64,000 nucleotides of DNA. Source: Psychrobacter sp. APC 3281 (GTDB lineage Bacteria > Pseudomonadota > Gammaproteobacteria > Pseudomonadales > Moraxellaceae). The first letter of the stretch is position 1; every line of letters starts with the position of its first letter. The stretch is from assembly GCF_030407815.1 (NCBI RefSeq), contig NZ_JASDCS010000013.1, positions 27,252-91,251 of the forward strand, in the 5' to 3' direction. A program made the position numbers and the translations under genes. Below the pieces are notes generated by a model. It saw only the letters and a program-made list of their open reading frames with translations. It had not been told where the DNA came from and ran no database searches. Of this stretch, positions 17,831 through 28,460 are shown in pieces.

Positions 17831-18655
17831 AATCCAACCATTTATCAGGGACACAGTAAAACTTATTAAGGATAAGGTAAAAACGCTATTAGTGTAGCAT
17901 GATAGGTCATATCGCTTATGTGACACACGGTATCAATTGATTATTTTTTGCGTTTTTCTACCAAAGTCTATTCGAAAGTTGAACAGTTTTAGCTGCAATA
18001 TAACGACAAGATTTCGTTACCGATGGATGATGTCACTCTCTGGTTGAATATGTTCTGATAAAAGAGCAAGCTAGGCTGGCACGTTAATTTTATTACAGTA
18101 GAAAAATGGTACTGAATAAGTAGCGCTGACAAACTGGTACTTAAGTAGTGGCATAAATGAAGTCAACAACACGAAATAAATCTAAATTAACAACTCAGTA
18201 TACATTTATTCACTAAAACACTTTTATCGTAAGGTAAATGCCTGCAAGTGATTTAAGAGTGACTTGCGAGTATGGTATTAGCTTGTGACAGTTAGGGGCA
18301 TAATCCCCTACACTAATTGACGTGAAAATGGTCTGATGGTGACCCTACTGGGTTTTTTCTCAGGATGTTCAATCGTCGATACCGAGTGTTAGACCAAGTC
18401 TCAGTCAATATTTTGAACATCAGTACTTGCAACAGCAGTATATAAATGAAGCGTCATATGACGTCATGCAAGAGACGCAAAATACGTGCATCATGATGAA
18501 CGCTGGATAATAAAGACATCTTCACTTGTGAGCTGGTTATATGTTTGTCTTTATAACATGACAAGCGCACAGTGCTATTACCCATTTTACTAACAGTAAC
18601 TGGCTATTTATTTTAATTCAAAACGTAGCTTTCGTTATATAGAAAGGAGTTTCAA
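17831..18655. other. Long divergent gap upstream of fadB
   Basis: About 825 bases without a gene. On the plus strand there is a series of possible RNA hairpins: 18244-18267 (GCAAGT/ACTTGC), 18293-18310 (TAGGGG/CCCCTA), 18331-18352 (weak, followed by T6) and 18364-18421 (GATGTTCAA/TTGAACATC). A palindrome cluster follows at 18452-18467. Together these suggest regulation of fadBA by a DNA-binding repressor or a structured leader. No ORF seen. Confidence 0.5.
18452..18467. promoter_or_regulatory. Overlapping palindromes upstream of fadB
   Basis: CGTCATATGACG (18452-18463) and ATGACGTCAT (18458-18467) are two perfect palindromes that overlap, giving three TGACG/CGTCA half-sites. The arrangement fits a dimeric repressor operator about 190 bases before fadB. 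The regulator is unknown. Confidence 0.4.
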
Positions 18656-20815
18656 ATGGTATACCAAGGAAATCGCATCACGGTGACAATGCTAGAGGAT
18701 GGCATCGCCAACATGCAGTACAACGCCGAAAATGAGAGCGTGAACAAATTTGATGCCGAAACCAACAAACAGTTTGGTGAAGCAGTTAGTGCGTTAGAAA
18801 AAGCCGACAACGTAAAAGGTCTTATCGTTACTTCAGCCAAAGGCGTGTTTATCGCTGGTGCTGATATCACAGAATTCGTCGGTTCTTTCAAAAAATCAGA
18901 AAGCGAGATCAAAGATTGGGTCGTTCATGTTAATGACGCTTTCAATCGTTTTGAAGACCTACCATTCCCTAAAGTTGCGGCTATCAATGGCGCGGCGATG
19001 GGCGGCGGTTGTGAAATGACTTTGGTTTGTGAATACCGTGTCATGAGTGACAAAGCCATCATCGGTTTGCCAGAAACTCAGCTAGGTATTTTCCCAGGTT
19101 TTGGTGGTACAGTTCGTAGTACGCGTATCATCGGTATTGATAACGCGCTTGAGCTGATCGCGACTGGTAGCCCAAAGAAAGCATTGGCAGCATTGAAGCT
19201 AGGTTTGGTTGATGCGACTGTACCTGCTGATGACTTGCAAGATGCAGCAATTGACCTAGTCAAAAAATGTATCTCAGGTGAGCTTGATTGGAAAGCAAAA
19301 CGTGAAGAAAAACTGGCTCCAGTTAAGCTAAACCAGCTTGAGCAAGCGATGGCGTTCAACAGTGCCAAAGGTGCTATTTTCGCTAAAGCCAATCCTAAGC
19401 AATACCCAGCACCAGCAATCGCTATCGAAACGATTGAAAAGCACGTTAATTTATCACGTGACAAAGCAATCGAAGTAGAAGCTGCTGGTTTTGCTAAAGC
19501 CGCTAAGACGCCACAAGCAGAAAGCTTGGTTGGTCTATTCTTAAACGATCAGCTAGTCAAAAAACTGGCTAAAAAACACAGCAAACAAGCACATGACATT
19601 AGCGAAGCCGCTGTACTAGGCGCTGGTATCATGGGTGGCGGTATTGCTTATCAAGCAGCCAGCAAAGGCTTGCCAATCATCATGAAAGATATCAAGTCTG
19701 AGCAATTAGACCTTGGTATGGGCGAAGCGAGCAAACTGCTTGGCAAAATGGTAGAACGCGGCAAGATGACTCCAGCAAAAATGGGTGAAACCTTAAGCCG
19801 TATCCGTCCTACTTTGAACTACGGTGACTTTGCTGAGACTGATATTGTAATCGAAGCGGTCGTAGAAAATCCAAACGTGAAGCGTGCGGTACTAAAAGAA
19901 GTAGAAGGCTTGGTAAAAGATGATTGTATCCTAGCGTCAAACACCTCGACTATCTCTATTACGTTCCTAGCAGAAGCGCTTGAGCGTCCAGAAAACTTCG
20001 TTGGTATGCATTTCTTCAACCCAGTACATCGTATGCCATTGGTAGAAGTTATCCGCGGTGAGAAATCATCTGAAGAAGCTATCGCGACTACTGTTGCCCT
20101 CGCTTCTAAAATGGGTAAAGTGCCTGTAGTAGTTAACGACTGCCCAGGTTTCCTCGTAAACCGTGTATTGTTCCCATACTTTGGCGCGTTTGACTTGCTG
20201 CTTAAGCAAGGTGCTGACTTTGCTCATGTCGATAAAGTTATGGAAAAATTCGGCTGGCCAATGGGCCCTGCATATCTAATCGACGTGGTCGGTCTAGATA
20301 CAGGTGTACATGGCGCAGCAGTAATGGCTGATGGTTTCCCTGATCGCATGAAGCCTGATTATAAAGGTGCGATTCAGCATCTATATGACAATGAGCGTCT
20401 AGGTCAGAAAAACGGTATCGGTTTCTATAAATACGAAATGGACAAGCGCGGCAAGCCAAAGAAAGTTGCTGATGAAGCCACTTACGAGTTGCTAAAAGCC
20501 ACGACTGACAGTGAAAAGCAAACCTTTGACGATCAAGCAATCATCGATCGCACTATGATTGCCTTCTGTAACGAAACCGTTCGCTGCCTAGAAGACAACA
20601 TCGTAAGCACCCCAAGCGAGGCTGACATGGCAATGATCATGGGTGTAGGTTTCCCTCCATTCCGTGGTGGTCCTTGCCGTTATGTCGACCAAATGGGTCT
20701 AGATAACTACTTGGCACTATGTGAAAAATACGCACATCTTGGCAAAGCTTATGAAGCGCCACAAAAGATTCGCGACATGGCAGCCGCAGGCGAGACTTTT
20801 TACGCAACAGCGTAA
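18656..20815 (+). CDS. fadB: Fatty acid oxidation complex subunit alpha FadB
   Basis: Multifunctional beta-oxidation enzyme: enoyl-CoA hydratase/isomerase at the N-terminus and L-3-hydroxyacyl-CoA dehydrogenase at the C-terminus. The hydratase part shows IAGADITEF (about 62-70) and the oxyanion region [11 protein letters not shown] with the catalytic Glu of [13 protein letters not shown]. The dehydrogenase NAD motif [10 protein letters not shown] starts near 322, followed by the catalytic-His block [15 protein letters not shown]. Length is 719 residues, as in E. coli FadB. It is preceded by a strong AAAGGAG site and followed by fadA, so it forms the alpha2-beta2 complex with FadA. Confidence 0.97.
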   Translation: MVYQGNRITVTMLEDGIANMQYNAENESVNKFDAETNKQFGEAVSALEKADNVKGLIVTSAKGVFIAGADITEFVGSFKKSESEIKDWVVHVNDAFNRFEDLPFPKVAAINGAAMGGGCEMTLVCEYRVMSDKAIIGLPETQLGIFPGFGGTVRSTRIIGIDNALELIATGSPKKALAALKLGLVDATVPADDLQDAAIDLVKKCISGELDWKAKREEKLAPVKLNQLEQAMAFNSAKGAIFAKANPKQYPAPAIAIETIEKHVNLSRDKAIEVEAAGFAKAAKTPQAESLVGLFLNDQLVKKLAKKHSKQAHDISEAAVLGAGIMGGGIAYQAASKGLPIIMKDIKSEQLDLGMGEASKLLGKMVERGKMTPAKMGETLSRIRPTLNYGDFAETDIVIEAVVENPNVKRAVLKEVEGLVKDDCILASNTSTISITFLAEALERPENFVGMHFFNPVHRMPLVEVIRGEKSSEEAIATTVALASKMGKVPVVVNDCPGFLVNRVLFPYFGAFDLLLKQGADFAHVDKVMEKFGWPMGPAYLIDVVGLDTGVHGAAVMADGFPDRMKPDYKGAIQHLYDNERLGQKNGIGFYKYEMDKRGKPKKVADEATYELLKATTDSEKQTFDDQAIIDRTMIAFCNETVRCLEDNIVSTPSEADMAMIMGVGFPPFRGGPCRYVDQMGLDNYLALCEKYAHLGKAYEAPQKIRDMAAAGETFYATA

Positions 20816-20843
20816 TAGTCAGTCATTACTAGGATGAAGTGCA

Positions 20844-20905
20844 GTACGTTTGCTATTTTGCATGAAAGCAATTGAGACATGAGTCGTCTCCAATAGCGAA
20901 CGTAC
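20844..20905 (+). repeat. 14-bp intercistronic stem-loop between fadB and fadA
   Basis: GTACGTTTGCTATT (20844-20857) pairs with AATAGCGAACGTAC (20892-20905) over 14 positions with a single G-U wobble. Inside the loop a second hairpin, GAGAC/GTCTC, is present. No T-run follows, so it is not an intrinsic terminator; an mRNA-processing or stabilising element is more likely. Confidence 0.8.
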
Positions 20906-21000
20906 GATTATAGTTGGTTCAGTTTAATGCTAGTACGAGTAAATCAAGCGCAAATGTACCTATTGTACTTTGAGTGGGATTAACAAGGTAATAGTCGTAA

Positions 21001-22218
<1,218 letters not shown>

Positions 22219-22272
22219 TCTTATTTATATAAACAAGATTATTTGAATAATAAATAAGTAGCTACTCGCTAA

Positions 22273-22309
22273 TAAAAAACCTCTAGTCATCATGGCTAGA
22301 GGTTTTTTT
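22273..22309 (+). terminator. Terminator of fadBA
   Basis: AAAAAACCTCTAG pairs with CTAGAGGTTTTTT around an 11-base loop, with a T-run. It ends the fadBA operon. Confidence 0.92.
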
Positions 22310-22502
22310 ATGGTCAAATTAATAGTTTGCCAGTTAGTAAATCACAGAGTCGAAAAACACAGTATTACGGCGATTAAAAATTATCTCCATTGACGCATTC
22401 ATGAAACTATGACTAAATAAGAGAAAGATGAACCATGGCACTGTTTATGATAATTCTAAAATAGTTTTTAGTTGCAACTGTCAGCCGTACAAGGAGTGTA
22501 CT

Positions 22503-23078
22503 ATGTCTACTATGATTAATGATCGCACCTATCGAATCGCTCGTGAGAATACCCAAGCGATGATTGTTGATGTGCAAGAGCGCTTAACGCCGCATATCTA
22601 TGACCACGAAAATATCGTCAAAAAAACCGTTACCTTGATTAAAGGGCTGCAAGCGCTCAATATTCCAATCATGCTCAATGAACAATATAAAAAAGGCTTG
22701 GGCGATACCTTACCAGAGCTGCGCGACGTACTTGAAGGAGATAATGCCAAGAGCTTTGAAAAGGTTACCTTTAGTGCCTGCGATAATAATGATTCATGGC
22801 ACCATCTAGCGCAGCAGAACCGTAGTACTGTTCTGCTTTTTGGTGCTGAAGCTCATGTCTGTATTATGCAGACGGCACTAGATTTATTGGACAATGGTAT
22901 GCAGCCTGTCATTATTGGGGATGCAGTGGGTTCTCGTTTTCCTTACGACAAAAAGCAAGCCATTCGCCGTATTCGCCGTGCAGGTGGGGTGATCAGTACT
23001 GTCGAATCAATCTTATTTGAACTGTGCCGTAGCAGCGAAGATCCTGCGTTTAAAACCATTATTAATTTGATTAAGTAG
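22503..23078 (+). CDS. Isochorismatase-family cysteine hydrolase (YcaC-like)
   Basis: A 191-residue cytoplasmic hydrolase of the isochorismatase superfamily. The core has MIVDVQERLTPHI with the catalytic Asp near residue 23, and LLFGAEAHVCIMQTALDLL with the nucleophilic Cys near 122; a Lys between them (LNEQYKKGLGDT) completes the triad. An AAGGAG ribosome binding site fixes the start at 22503; the open frame reaching back to 22428 is not needed. The substrate is unknown. It resembles the YcaC-like group rather than nicotinamidases. Confidence 0.85.
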   Translation: MSTMINDRTYRIARENTQAMIVDVQERLTPHIYDHENIVKKTVTLIKGLQALNIPIMLNEQYKKGLGDTLPELRDVLEGDNAKSFEKVTFSACDNNDSWHHLAQQNRSTVLLFGAEAHVCIMQTALDLLDNGMQPVIIGDAVGSRFPYDKKQAIRRIRRAGGVISTVESILFELCRSSEDPAFKTIINLIK

Positions 23079-23150
23079 GCGGTTAAGGTTTAGGTGCTCA
23101 AAGACTTGGATAAATGTCAATTTAACCATTTATCTTCTAACTTATAATAG

Positions 23151-23182
23151 ATAGCGCTTGGTAAAATAAGCGCTATTTTTTT
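23151..23182 (+). terminator. Terminator after isochorismatase-like gene
   Basis: ATAGCGCTT pairs perfectly with AAGCGCTAT over an 8-base loop, followed by a run of seven T. Confidence 0.9.
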
Positions 23183-23311
23183 GATAGCGATAATAGCTTT
23201 TTAATCATTGCTAGATATCAAACTAACTATAATACCTTGAGCAATGAAACTTAAAATCGCTAGAACTTATAAGCGTTAAAACCAATAACTAGAGAAAGCC
23301 AGAGAAAATCA

Positions 23312-23941
23312 ATGTCGCAAGCCAGCTCTATATCACTCACTCATTCCGAATCTACTTCACATATCGATATCGATGATGTCACTCACTTCTTATTGGAGTT
23401 AGATGCGCTCAAACGCGTGAATCGCCGCAGCTATGTGACACAGACCACTCGCAAAGAAAACTCTGCCGAACACTCTTGGCATTTAGCAATGGCCTGTTGG
23501 TCGATTGCTGAATTATTTGCGCTAGACGTCAATCATGAAAAGTTGCTGAAGATGGCGTTGGTCCATGATTTGGGTGAGATTGATGCTGGAGATACTTTTT
23601 TGTATGCTGATACGCGTACTGATGCACACGTCGAAGAGCGTGCAGGCATTGTCAGATTGCAACGTGAGCGAGGCAATGGCATTAGTGATTTGAGTGAGGT
23701 TTGGGAAGCGCAAGAAACAGGAAATAGCAAAGAAAGTCAGTTGCTCAGAGTCGTTGATCGCTTATTGCCGTTTTTACTCAATCTAAATACTAACGGTAAA
23801 ACGTGGATTGAGCTTGGCGTTACACGCTCGCAGGTGGCAGGTGCGCATGCATTTATCAAAGACAGCTTTCCTCCTATCCATGATTGGCTCTCACATAATA
23901 TTGCATACGCAACTCAGCAAGGCTGGTTGATTGATGCGTAA
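23312..23941 (+). CDS. HD-domain hydrolase (YfbR/HDDC2-like)
   Basis: A 209-residue metal-dependent phosphohydrolase of the HD superfamily. Metal ligands are visible as the early His in NSAEHSWHLA (about 49-58), the HD pair in ALVHDLGEI (about 83-91) and the late Asp in RVVDRLLPFLLNL. This order matches the HD_3 group, which includes the YfbR 5'-deoxynucleotidase and HDDC2. The activity is likely on nucleoside monophosphates, but the substrate cannot be read from sequence. It is a single-gene unit that converges on psd. Confidence 0.85.
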   Translation: MSQASSISLTHSESTSHIDIDDVTHFLLELDALKRVNRRSYVTQTTRKENSAEHSWHLAMACWSIAELFALDVNHEKLLKMALVHDLGEIDAGDTFLYADTRTDAHVEERAGIVRLQRERGNGISDLSEVWEAQETGNSKESQLLRVVDRLLPFLLNLNTNGKTWIELGVTRSQVAGAHAFIKDSFPPIHDWLSHNIAYATQQGWLIDA

Positions 23942-23968
23942 ATCTGCATAAGTAACAGGCATAAAAAA

Positions 23969-24006
23969 AGCCCGATTAAGCATTATGATTCACGCTTAAC
24001 TGGGCT
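23969..24006. terminator. Terminator between HD gene and psd
   Basis: AGCCC-ATTAAGC pairs with GCTTAA-TGGGCT, with an A-run on the left. The A-run and its upstream flank (23950-23971) repeat those beside the clpX terminator. Confidence 0.85.
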
Positions 24007-24035
24007 GATATTTTCAGTACTCTTATACAGGCGTG

Positions 24036-24872
24036 TTATTGAGCGTTTGCCATTCCTAGCAATTGACCCATTTGCACGACGCCGTTGGCTTGCATACTAT
24101 CTAGCCAGTCAGCCTTTGCTGCTTTTGGTAATACTACAATAGCCGTTGAGCCCAAATAAAAGCGTCCAAGCTCTTCGCCTGCTGCAAACTGCATATCATG
24201 ATTAGCTTCTTGTATGTCGTCGGTACGAGCGATCTTGCCAGTGGCAACAGTTTCAATACCAGCGACGATCATAGCGCCAACCATCACAACAGCTGCTTTT
24301 CCGTATTTGGTATCAAACATACAGACCAGACGCTCATTACGTGCAAACAAGTCCGGCACGTTAGCCGCCGTAGTATTGTTGACCGAAAACAGTGTACCAG
24401 GTACATAGCGAGTCTTGGTCAATGTGCCAGTAAACGGCATATGCACACGGTGATAATTGCTAGGTGCTAAGTAGATAGTTGCAAAACTACCATCAGCAAA
24501 ATAACTGCCATCTTCACTATCAGCAAGCAATTGGCCGACATCATAGTGACGACCTTTTGCCTGTAGCAGTTTGTGATCTTCGATTTGTCCTAGCTGAGAG
24601 ATAATACCGTCCGCAGGGCTCACGATACCATTTGCCGTGGCGTCGATGGTACGAGCGTCTTCTTTTAACTCGCGGGTAAAAAAGTCATTAAAACTTTCAT
24701 AAGCGTTGAGGCTTTGGCGTTCGTACTCGTCTAAGCTGATATTATAAGCTTTGGCAAAGCTACGGATAAAGGTGCGTTTGACATAAGGGTGGCGACTGGC
24801 GGCCAAACGTCCAGCGACTTTACTGAGCTTTTGCTGCGGCACAAGCTGTTGTAAGGTGGTAAATACATTCAT
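24036..24872 (-). CDS. psd: Phosphatidylserine decarboxylase proenzyme
   Basis: Membrane-associated pyruvoyl enzyme that makes phosphatidylethanolamine. The self-cleavage motif is LGST at residues 240-243, with Ser242 becoming the pyruvoyl group. Asp88 (SPADG) and His144 (YHRVHMPF) complete the catalytic triad known for the family. At 278 residues it is normal length. It is transcribed away from dtd, and the gap between them holds a MITE-like element at 24906-25065, only 34 bases upstream of the psd start. Confidence 0.97.
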   Translation of the reverse strand: MNVFTTLQQLVPQQKLSKVAGRLAASRHPYVKRTFIRSFAKAYNISLDEYERQSLNAYESFNDFFTRELKEDARTIDATANGIVSPADGIISQLGQIEDHKLLQAKGRHYDVGQLLADSEDGSYFADGSFATIYLAPSNYHRVHMPFTGTLTKTRYVPGTLFSVNNTTAANVPDLFARNERLVCMFDTKYGKAAVVMVGAMIVAGIETVATGKIARTDDIQEANHDMQFAAGEELGRFYLGSTAIVVLPKAAKADWLDSMQANGVVQMGQLLGMANAQ

Positions 24873-24900
24873 AATAAGGCTACCAAAATAAGGTGTAATG

Positions 24901-25070
24901 TAATAGGGGCGTGTTGGAAATTCGACTATGGCACTGACAGTGGCTAAAATTGCGCCATACTACGCTGTAAATCTAGATAAGGCATGAGCATTATTGTCGT
25001 TTTACGCCTTGTCTGGAACAGTTTTAGCGATCCGCAGTACCTATTTGTGAATATCAAACACGCCCTAATA
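24901..25070. mobile_element. MITE-like 160-bp element with TAATA target duplication
   Basis: The stretch 24906-25065 has inverted ends: GGGCGTGTTGGAAATTC at the left (from 24907) and, read from the right end, GGGCGTGTTTGATATTC, matching at 15 of 17 positions. It is flanked on both sides by the direct repeat TAATA (24901-24905 and 25066-25070). An internal inverted repeat (AGATAAGGC / GCCTTGTCT) is also present. It has no ORF. These are the marks of a non-autonomous element moved by a transposase from elsewhere in the genome. It sits in the psd-dtd divergent gap. Confidence 0.7.
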
Positions 25071-25146
25071 ATAGTTAAGTTAATGACAGTATTTTATCAT
25101 GGACAGCATATTATTGTATGGCCATAATCTGTTAAGGAAACAGTAA

Positions 25147-25599
25147 ATGAAAGCACTCATACAACGGGTGAAGTACGCTAGTGTGGTCGTCGATCAACAG
25201 TGTATTGGTGAGATTGGGCATGGGGTATTGGCATATATTGGCTTGGGGCATGAAGACGATTTCGCCGCTGCCCAGCGTATGATTGACAAAATACTGACCT
25301 ATCGCATTTTTGAAAATGACGATGATCCTGTCAAATTTGGTAAACTGGATAAAAACGTTCAGCAGGTCGGTGGTGGGCTATTATTGGTTTCACAATTCAC
25401 CTTGATGGCAAAAACAGACAAAGGGCGCCGACCAGACTTTGGTGGTGCGATGGCACCTGCTGCGGCGCAAGCGTTATTTGAACAACTGGTCGATTATGCC
25501 AAAACTAAGCATCCAAATGTGGCAACTGGTCAGTTTGGTGCTGATATGCAAGTGTCGAGCGTCAATGATGGACCGCTTAATTTTTTACTAGAAATCTGA
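25147..25599 (+). CDS. dtd: D-aminoacyl-tRNA deacylase
   Basis: Proofreading enzyme that removes D-amino acids (and glycine from tRNA-Ala) from mischarged tRNAs. The start MKALIQRVKYASVVVD, the SQFTLMA motif (near 80-86) and the late Gly-cisPro-type NDGPLNFLLEI block are all present. At 150 residues it is full length. It is followed after 112 bases by phoB, and may or may not share its transcript. Confidence 0.96.
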   Translation: MKALIQRVKYASVVVDQQCIGEIGHGVLAYIGLGHEDDFAAAQRMIDKILTYRIFENDDDPVKFGKLDKNVQQVGGGLLLVSQFTLMAKTDKGRRPDFGGAMAPAAAQALFEQLVDYAKTKHPNVATGQFGADMQVSSVNDGPLNFLLEI

Positions 25600-25711
25600 T
25601 TTTAGAGTGTCATCAAGCTGTCATAATTAATCCGTTTAATAGGTAGAGACTGGTGAGTATATATCGCCTTTTTACATGCTAGATTTTGTCCTCTAACACC
25701 GAGAATGTCCT

Positions 25712-26416
25712 ATGTATAATGAGCAAATTTTGATTGTTGAAGATGAGCCTGCGATTCGTGAAATGGTTGTCATGACGCTAGAGATGGCTGGGTTTGATAG
25801 CTTGCAAGCGGCTGACGTATCAGAGGCGCATCAGCAGGTGGTCGATCATAGACCATCACTGATACTGTTAGATTGGATGTTGCCTGGTGACAAGAGTGGT
25901 GTGGATTTTTGTCGCATGCTAAAAAATGATGAGCTGCTCTCTGAAATACCAGTAATTATGCTAACGGCAAAAAGTGAAGAGGACAGTAAGGTGCATGGTC
26001 TTGATGCAGGGGCTGATGATTACATGACCAAGCCTTTTTCGACTCGTGAACTGATCTCCAGAATCAAAGCCGTACTACGCCGCAGTAGTGCTATGAGCAG
26101 CGACAAACCTATCGAAATTGGGCAGTTAAGTTTAGATACCAAGAGTCAGCGCGTGACAGCTGCAGGTAAAATCGTTGATGTTGGGCCCACAGAGTATCGT
26201 CTATTAGCATTTTTTATGAGCCATCCTGAGCGCGCCTATACACGAACGCAGCTGCTCGATCAGGTATGGGGCGGCAATGTATATATCGAAGACCGAACCA
26301 TCGATGTACATATCAAACGTCTACGAAAATTACTGCGACCTTATGACTGTGATACATTGATACAGACAGTACGTGGAACAGGCTACCGATTTTCTAGCCT
26401 GATTGAGCCAAGTTAA
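25712..26416 (+). CDS. phoB: Phosphate regulon response regulator PhoB
   Basis: OmpR-family response regulator of 234 residues. The receiver domain (1-120) has Asp11-Glu12, the phospho-acceptor Asp54 (LLDWMLPG), Thr85 and Lys107 (MTKPFS). The winged-helix DNA-binding domain (about 133-230) has the RTIDVHIKRLRKLL recognition block and ends GTGYRFS. It precedes phoR by 58 bases. PhoB activates phosphate-starvation genes through Pho boxes; identity as PhoB rather than another OmpR-type regulator rests on overall likeness and the pairing with PhoR. Confidence 0.93.
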   Translation: MYNEQILIVEDEPAIREMVVMTLEMAGFDSLQAADVSEAHQQVVDHRPSLILLDWMLPGDKSGVDFCRMLKNDELLSEIPVIMLTAKSEEDSKVHGLDAGADDYMTKPFSTRELISRIKAVLRRSSAMSSDKPIEIGQLSLDTKSQRVTAAGKIVDVGPTEYRLLAFFMSHPERAYTRTQLLDQVWGGNVYIEDRTIDVHIKRLRKLLRPYDCDTLIQTVRGTGYRFSSLIEPS

Positions 26417-26474
26417 TCTTGTACAAATAATGCCGCAGCGATATTGAGGCAGCGGATAGTGGTAAGGATAAAAA

Positions 26475-27566
26475 ATGGACAAGATAGCGCCAGCACAAAG
26501 TGAGCAATCAGCTCTACTAAAGCAAATATCTACTCAAAGTACAGCGGAGCAACTCAAAAAAATCGGCAGTGCACTACGAGCCTTGCGCGATGCAGTGATT
26601 TTGCTCAACAATAATGACGGTCTAGAATGGTGGAATCAGGCGGCACAAGACTTATTGCTGTTACAGCCAGAAGATAAAGGTCAGAACATTTTCGACTTTA
26701 TCACTGTACCTGAGTTCCGCCAGTATTATGAAGGTACGACGGTACCTAACGATGGCGTCCATATAGAATCATGGCGAGATCCTAGTCGCTACTTAAAGTG
26801 CGAACTGACCCCTTTCGGTGATGAAAAATTGCTGTTTGTATATGACGTGACCCGTCTGCGGCACTTAGAGCAAATGCGTCAAGATTTTGTGGCGAATGTC
26901 TCGCATGAGCTTAGAACACCACTAACTGTGATGATGGGCTATCTGGAGAATTTCTCCGATCAGCCAGATATGCCGCCGCAATGGCGTCGCGGTTTTGAGC
27001 TGATGACGCAGCAAACGGCCCGTATGAACAGAATTGTGAACGATTTACTGCTACTGTCTAAGATCGAAATCGAAGAGTCACACGAGCTGCACTACATAGA
27101 TATGACTAAGCTACTGACCAATATCTATGACGACGCACAGGCCTACAACCAAGCATACAAACACATCATTCATCTGCATATAGATACGTATGATGGGCTG
27201 TACGGATCAGAGATGTACTTGAATAGTGCGCTATCCAACTTGGTAATCAATGCAATCAAATATACGCCAAAGGGTGGCAATATCACTATCAGTTGGACAA
27301 GGACGTCTGATGGCTGCCGTTTCGCTGTCGAAGATGATGGGATTGGCATTGCGTCAGAGCATATCACCCGTTTGACAGAGCGTTTCTATCGTATCGACAA
27401 AGGTCGTAGCCGTGCGACAGGTGGTACAGGGTTGGGATTAGCGATTGTAAAACACGTGTTGCACCAGCACGAAGCGCAATTGCAAATCGATTCAGTAGAA
27501 GGGGAAGGGTCGACATTTAGTGTGGTATTCCCTTCAAGTTATGTCAGATCTGTCACAGCCAATTAA
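26475..27566 (+). CDS. phoR: PhoR-like sensor histidine kinase without membrane segment
   Basis: A 363-residue kinase with a PAS domain (about 30-130), the H-box FVANVSHELRTPL with His144, an N-box near Asn259, G1 DDGIGI near 287-292 and G2 GGTGLGLAI at 316-324. PAS and kinase parts match PhoR. E. coli PhoR (431 residues) begins with two membrane helices; here the first 30 residues are polar and only 58 bases separate the start from phoB, so there is no room for them. The protein is predicted soluble, perhaps held at the membrane by partners such as PhoU/Pst, which are not in this window. Confidence 0.88.
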   Translation: MDKIAPAQSEQSALLKQISTQSTAEQLKKIGSALRALRDAVILLNNNDGLEWWNQAAQDLLLLQPEDKGQNIFDFITVPEFRQYYEGTTVPNDGVHIESWRDPSRYLKCELTPFGDEKLLFVYDVTRLRHLEQMRQDFVANVSHELRTPLTVMMGYLENFSDQPDMPPQWRRGFELMTQQTARMNRIVNDLLLLSKIEIEESHELHYIDMTKLLTNIYDDAQAYNQAYKHIIHLHIDTYDGLYGSEMYLNSALSNLVINAIKYTPKGGNITISWTRTSDGCRFAVEDDGIGIASEHITRLTERFYRIDKGRSRATGGTGLGLAIVKHVLHQHEAQLQIDSVEGEGSTFSVVFPSSYVRSVTAN

Positions 27567-27673
27567 TACAATTTCTGGCTTATATTAGCGTTGTTTTTTC
27601 GGCTTCAGTTTTGTGATTAATGCAAACTTAGCACTACTTCAGCTCGGGACAACGATATACTTTTCTGTATTCG

Positions 27674-28264
27674 TTAATCCTTTTGCAAAAGCGGATAAGG
27701 ATTGACCGCACTGCCATTAATATAGATACCATAATGTACATGTGTCGGTGTTCCTTTTGCATTACCGCTATCGCCCACATAACCTATTACATCGCCCTGA
27801 TTGACCCAGTCATTGGGGAAGATGTCAGCATAGTCTTCTAGATGAGCGTAGTAATGTCCTGCGCCACCAGGCCCTACCACCACGACCACGCGTCCACCCA
27901 ATGTGTTCTCGCCAACTTTGCTTACTACGCCTTGCGTGGTCGACTGCACGGGAGTATTACGCGGCGCAAAGATGTCAATACCTTCGTGGGAGCGGCCTTG
28001 ACTACGTGCCGCGCCCCAAGTGTCTGTCAGGTTTCGTTCTGGTAGTGGACTGGGCAAGCTGTTTTCGGTCGGCAGTTCTTGTTGCAATAGACTCAATTGC
28101 TGCCATTTGGCAACCACAAATGACTGTGTTTGTTGACTGATACTAGGTAGTAGCTTATCGAAGACAAATAACAGGGCTAGCAATACGACAGTCTTAATCA
28201 ATAGGCTTATTAAACGACTGAAAAAAGAAAGTCTGGGAGGCTGGTTGTTTCCATCTGCTAGCAT
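27674..28264 (-). CDS. M23-family peptidase (LytM domain), membrane anchored
   Basis: A 196-residue protein with one N-terminal membrane helix (about 14-38) and a periplasmic LytM/M23 domain. Zinc ligands are in [10 protein letters not shown] (His-x-x-x-Asp type) and [11 protein letters not shown] (HxH). It ends with the family's NPYPLL block. Intact ligands suggest an active peptidoglycan endopeptidase rather than an EnvC/NlpD-type activator, though substrate is not shown. It converges on phoR, with no clear terminator between. Confidence 0.88.
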   Translation of the reverse strand: MLADGNNQPPRLSFFSRLISLLIKTVVLLALLFVFDKLLPSISQQTQSFVVAKWQQLSLLQQELPTENSLPSPLPERNLTDTWGAARSQGRSHEGIDIFAPRNTPVQSTTQGVVSKVGENTLGGRVVVVVGPGGAGHYYAHLEDYADIFPNDWVNQGDVIGYVGDSGNAKGTPTHVHYGIYINGSAVNPYPLLQKD

Positions 28265-28460
28265 TGATGTCTCATATATATTTTATATCATTTGAGATTT
28301 TATTATAAAAGCTTCGTCTGATAACGTATGTATCGCATTGTTATCTATCGTTTTTACCCCCATAGATATTCTTATGGTTAAGGATATAGACAGCAAATAT
28401 AGTTTATTTACTTAACATTTTTGCTGAGCATAGACAGTTGCTACTGATGGTTAATACTTT

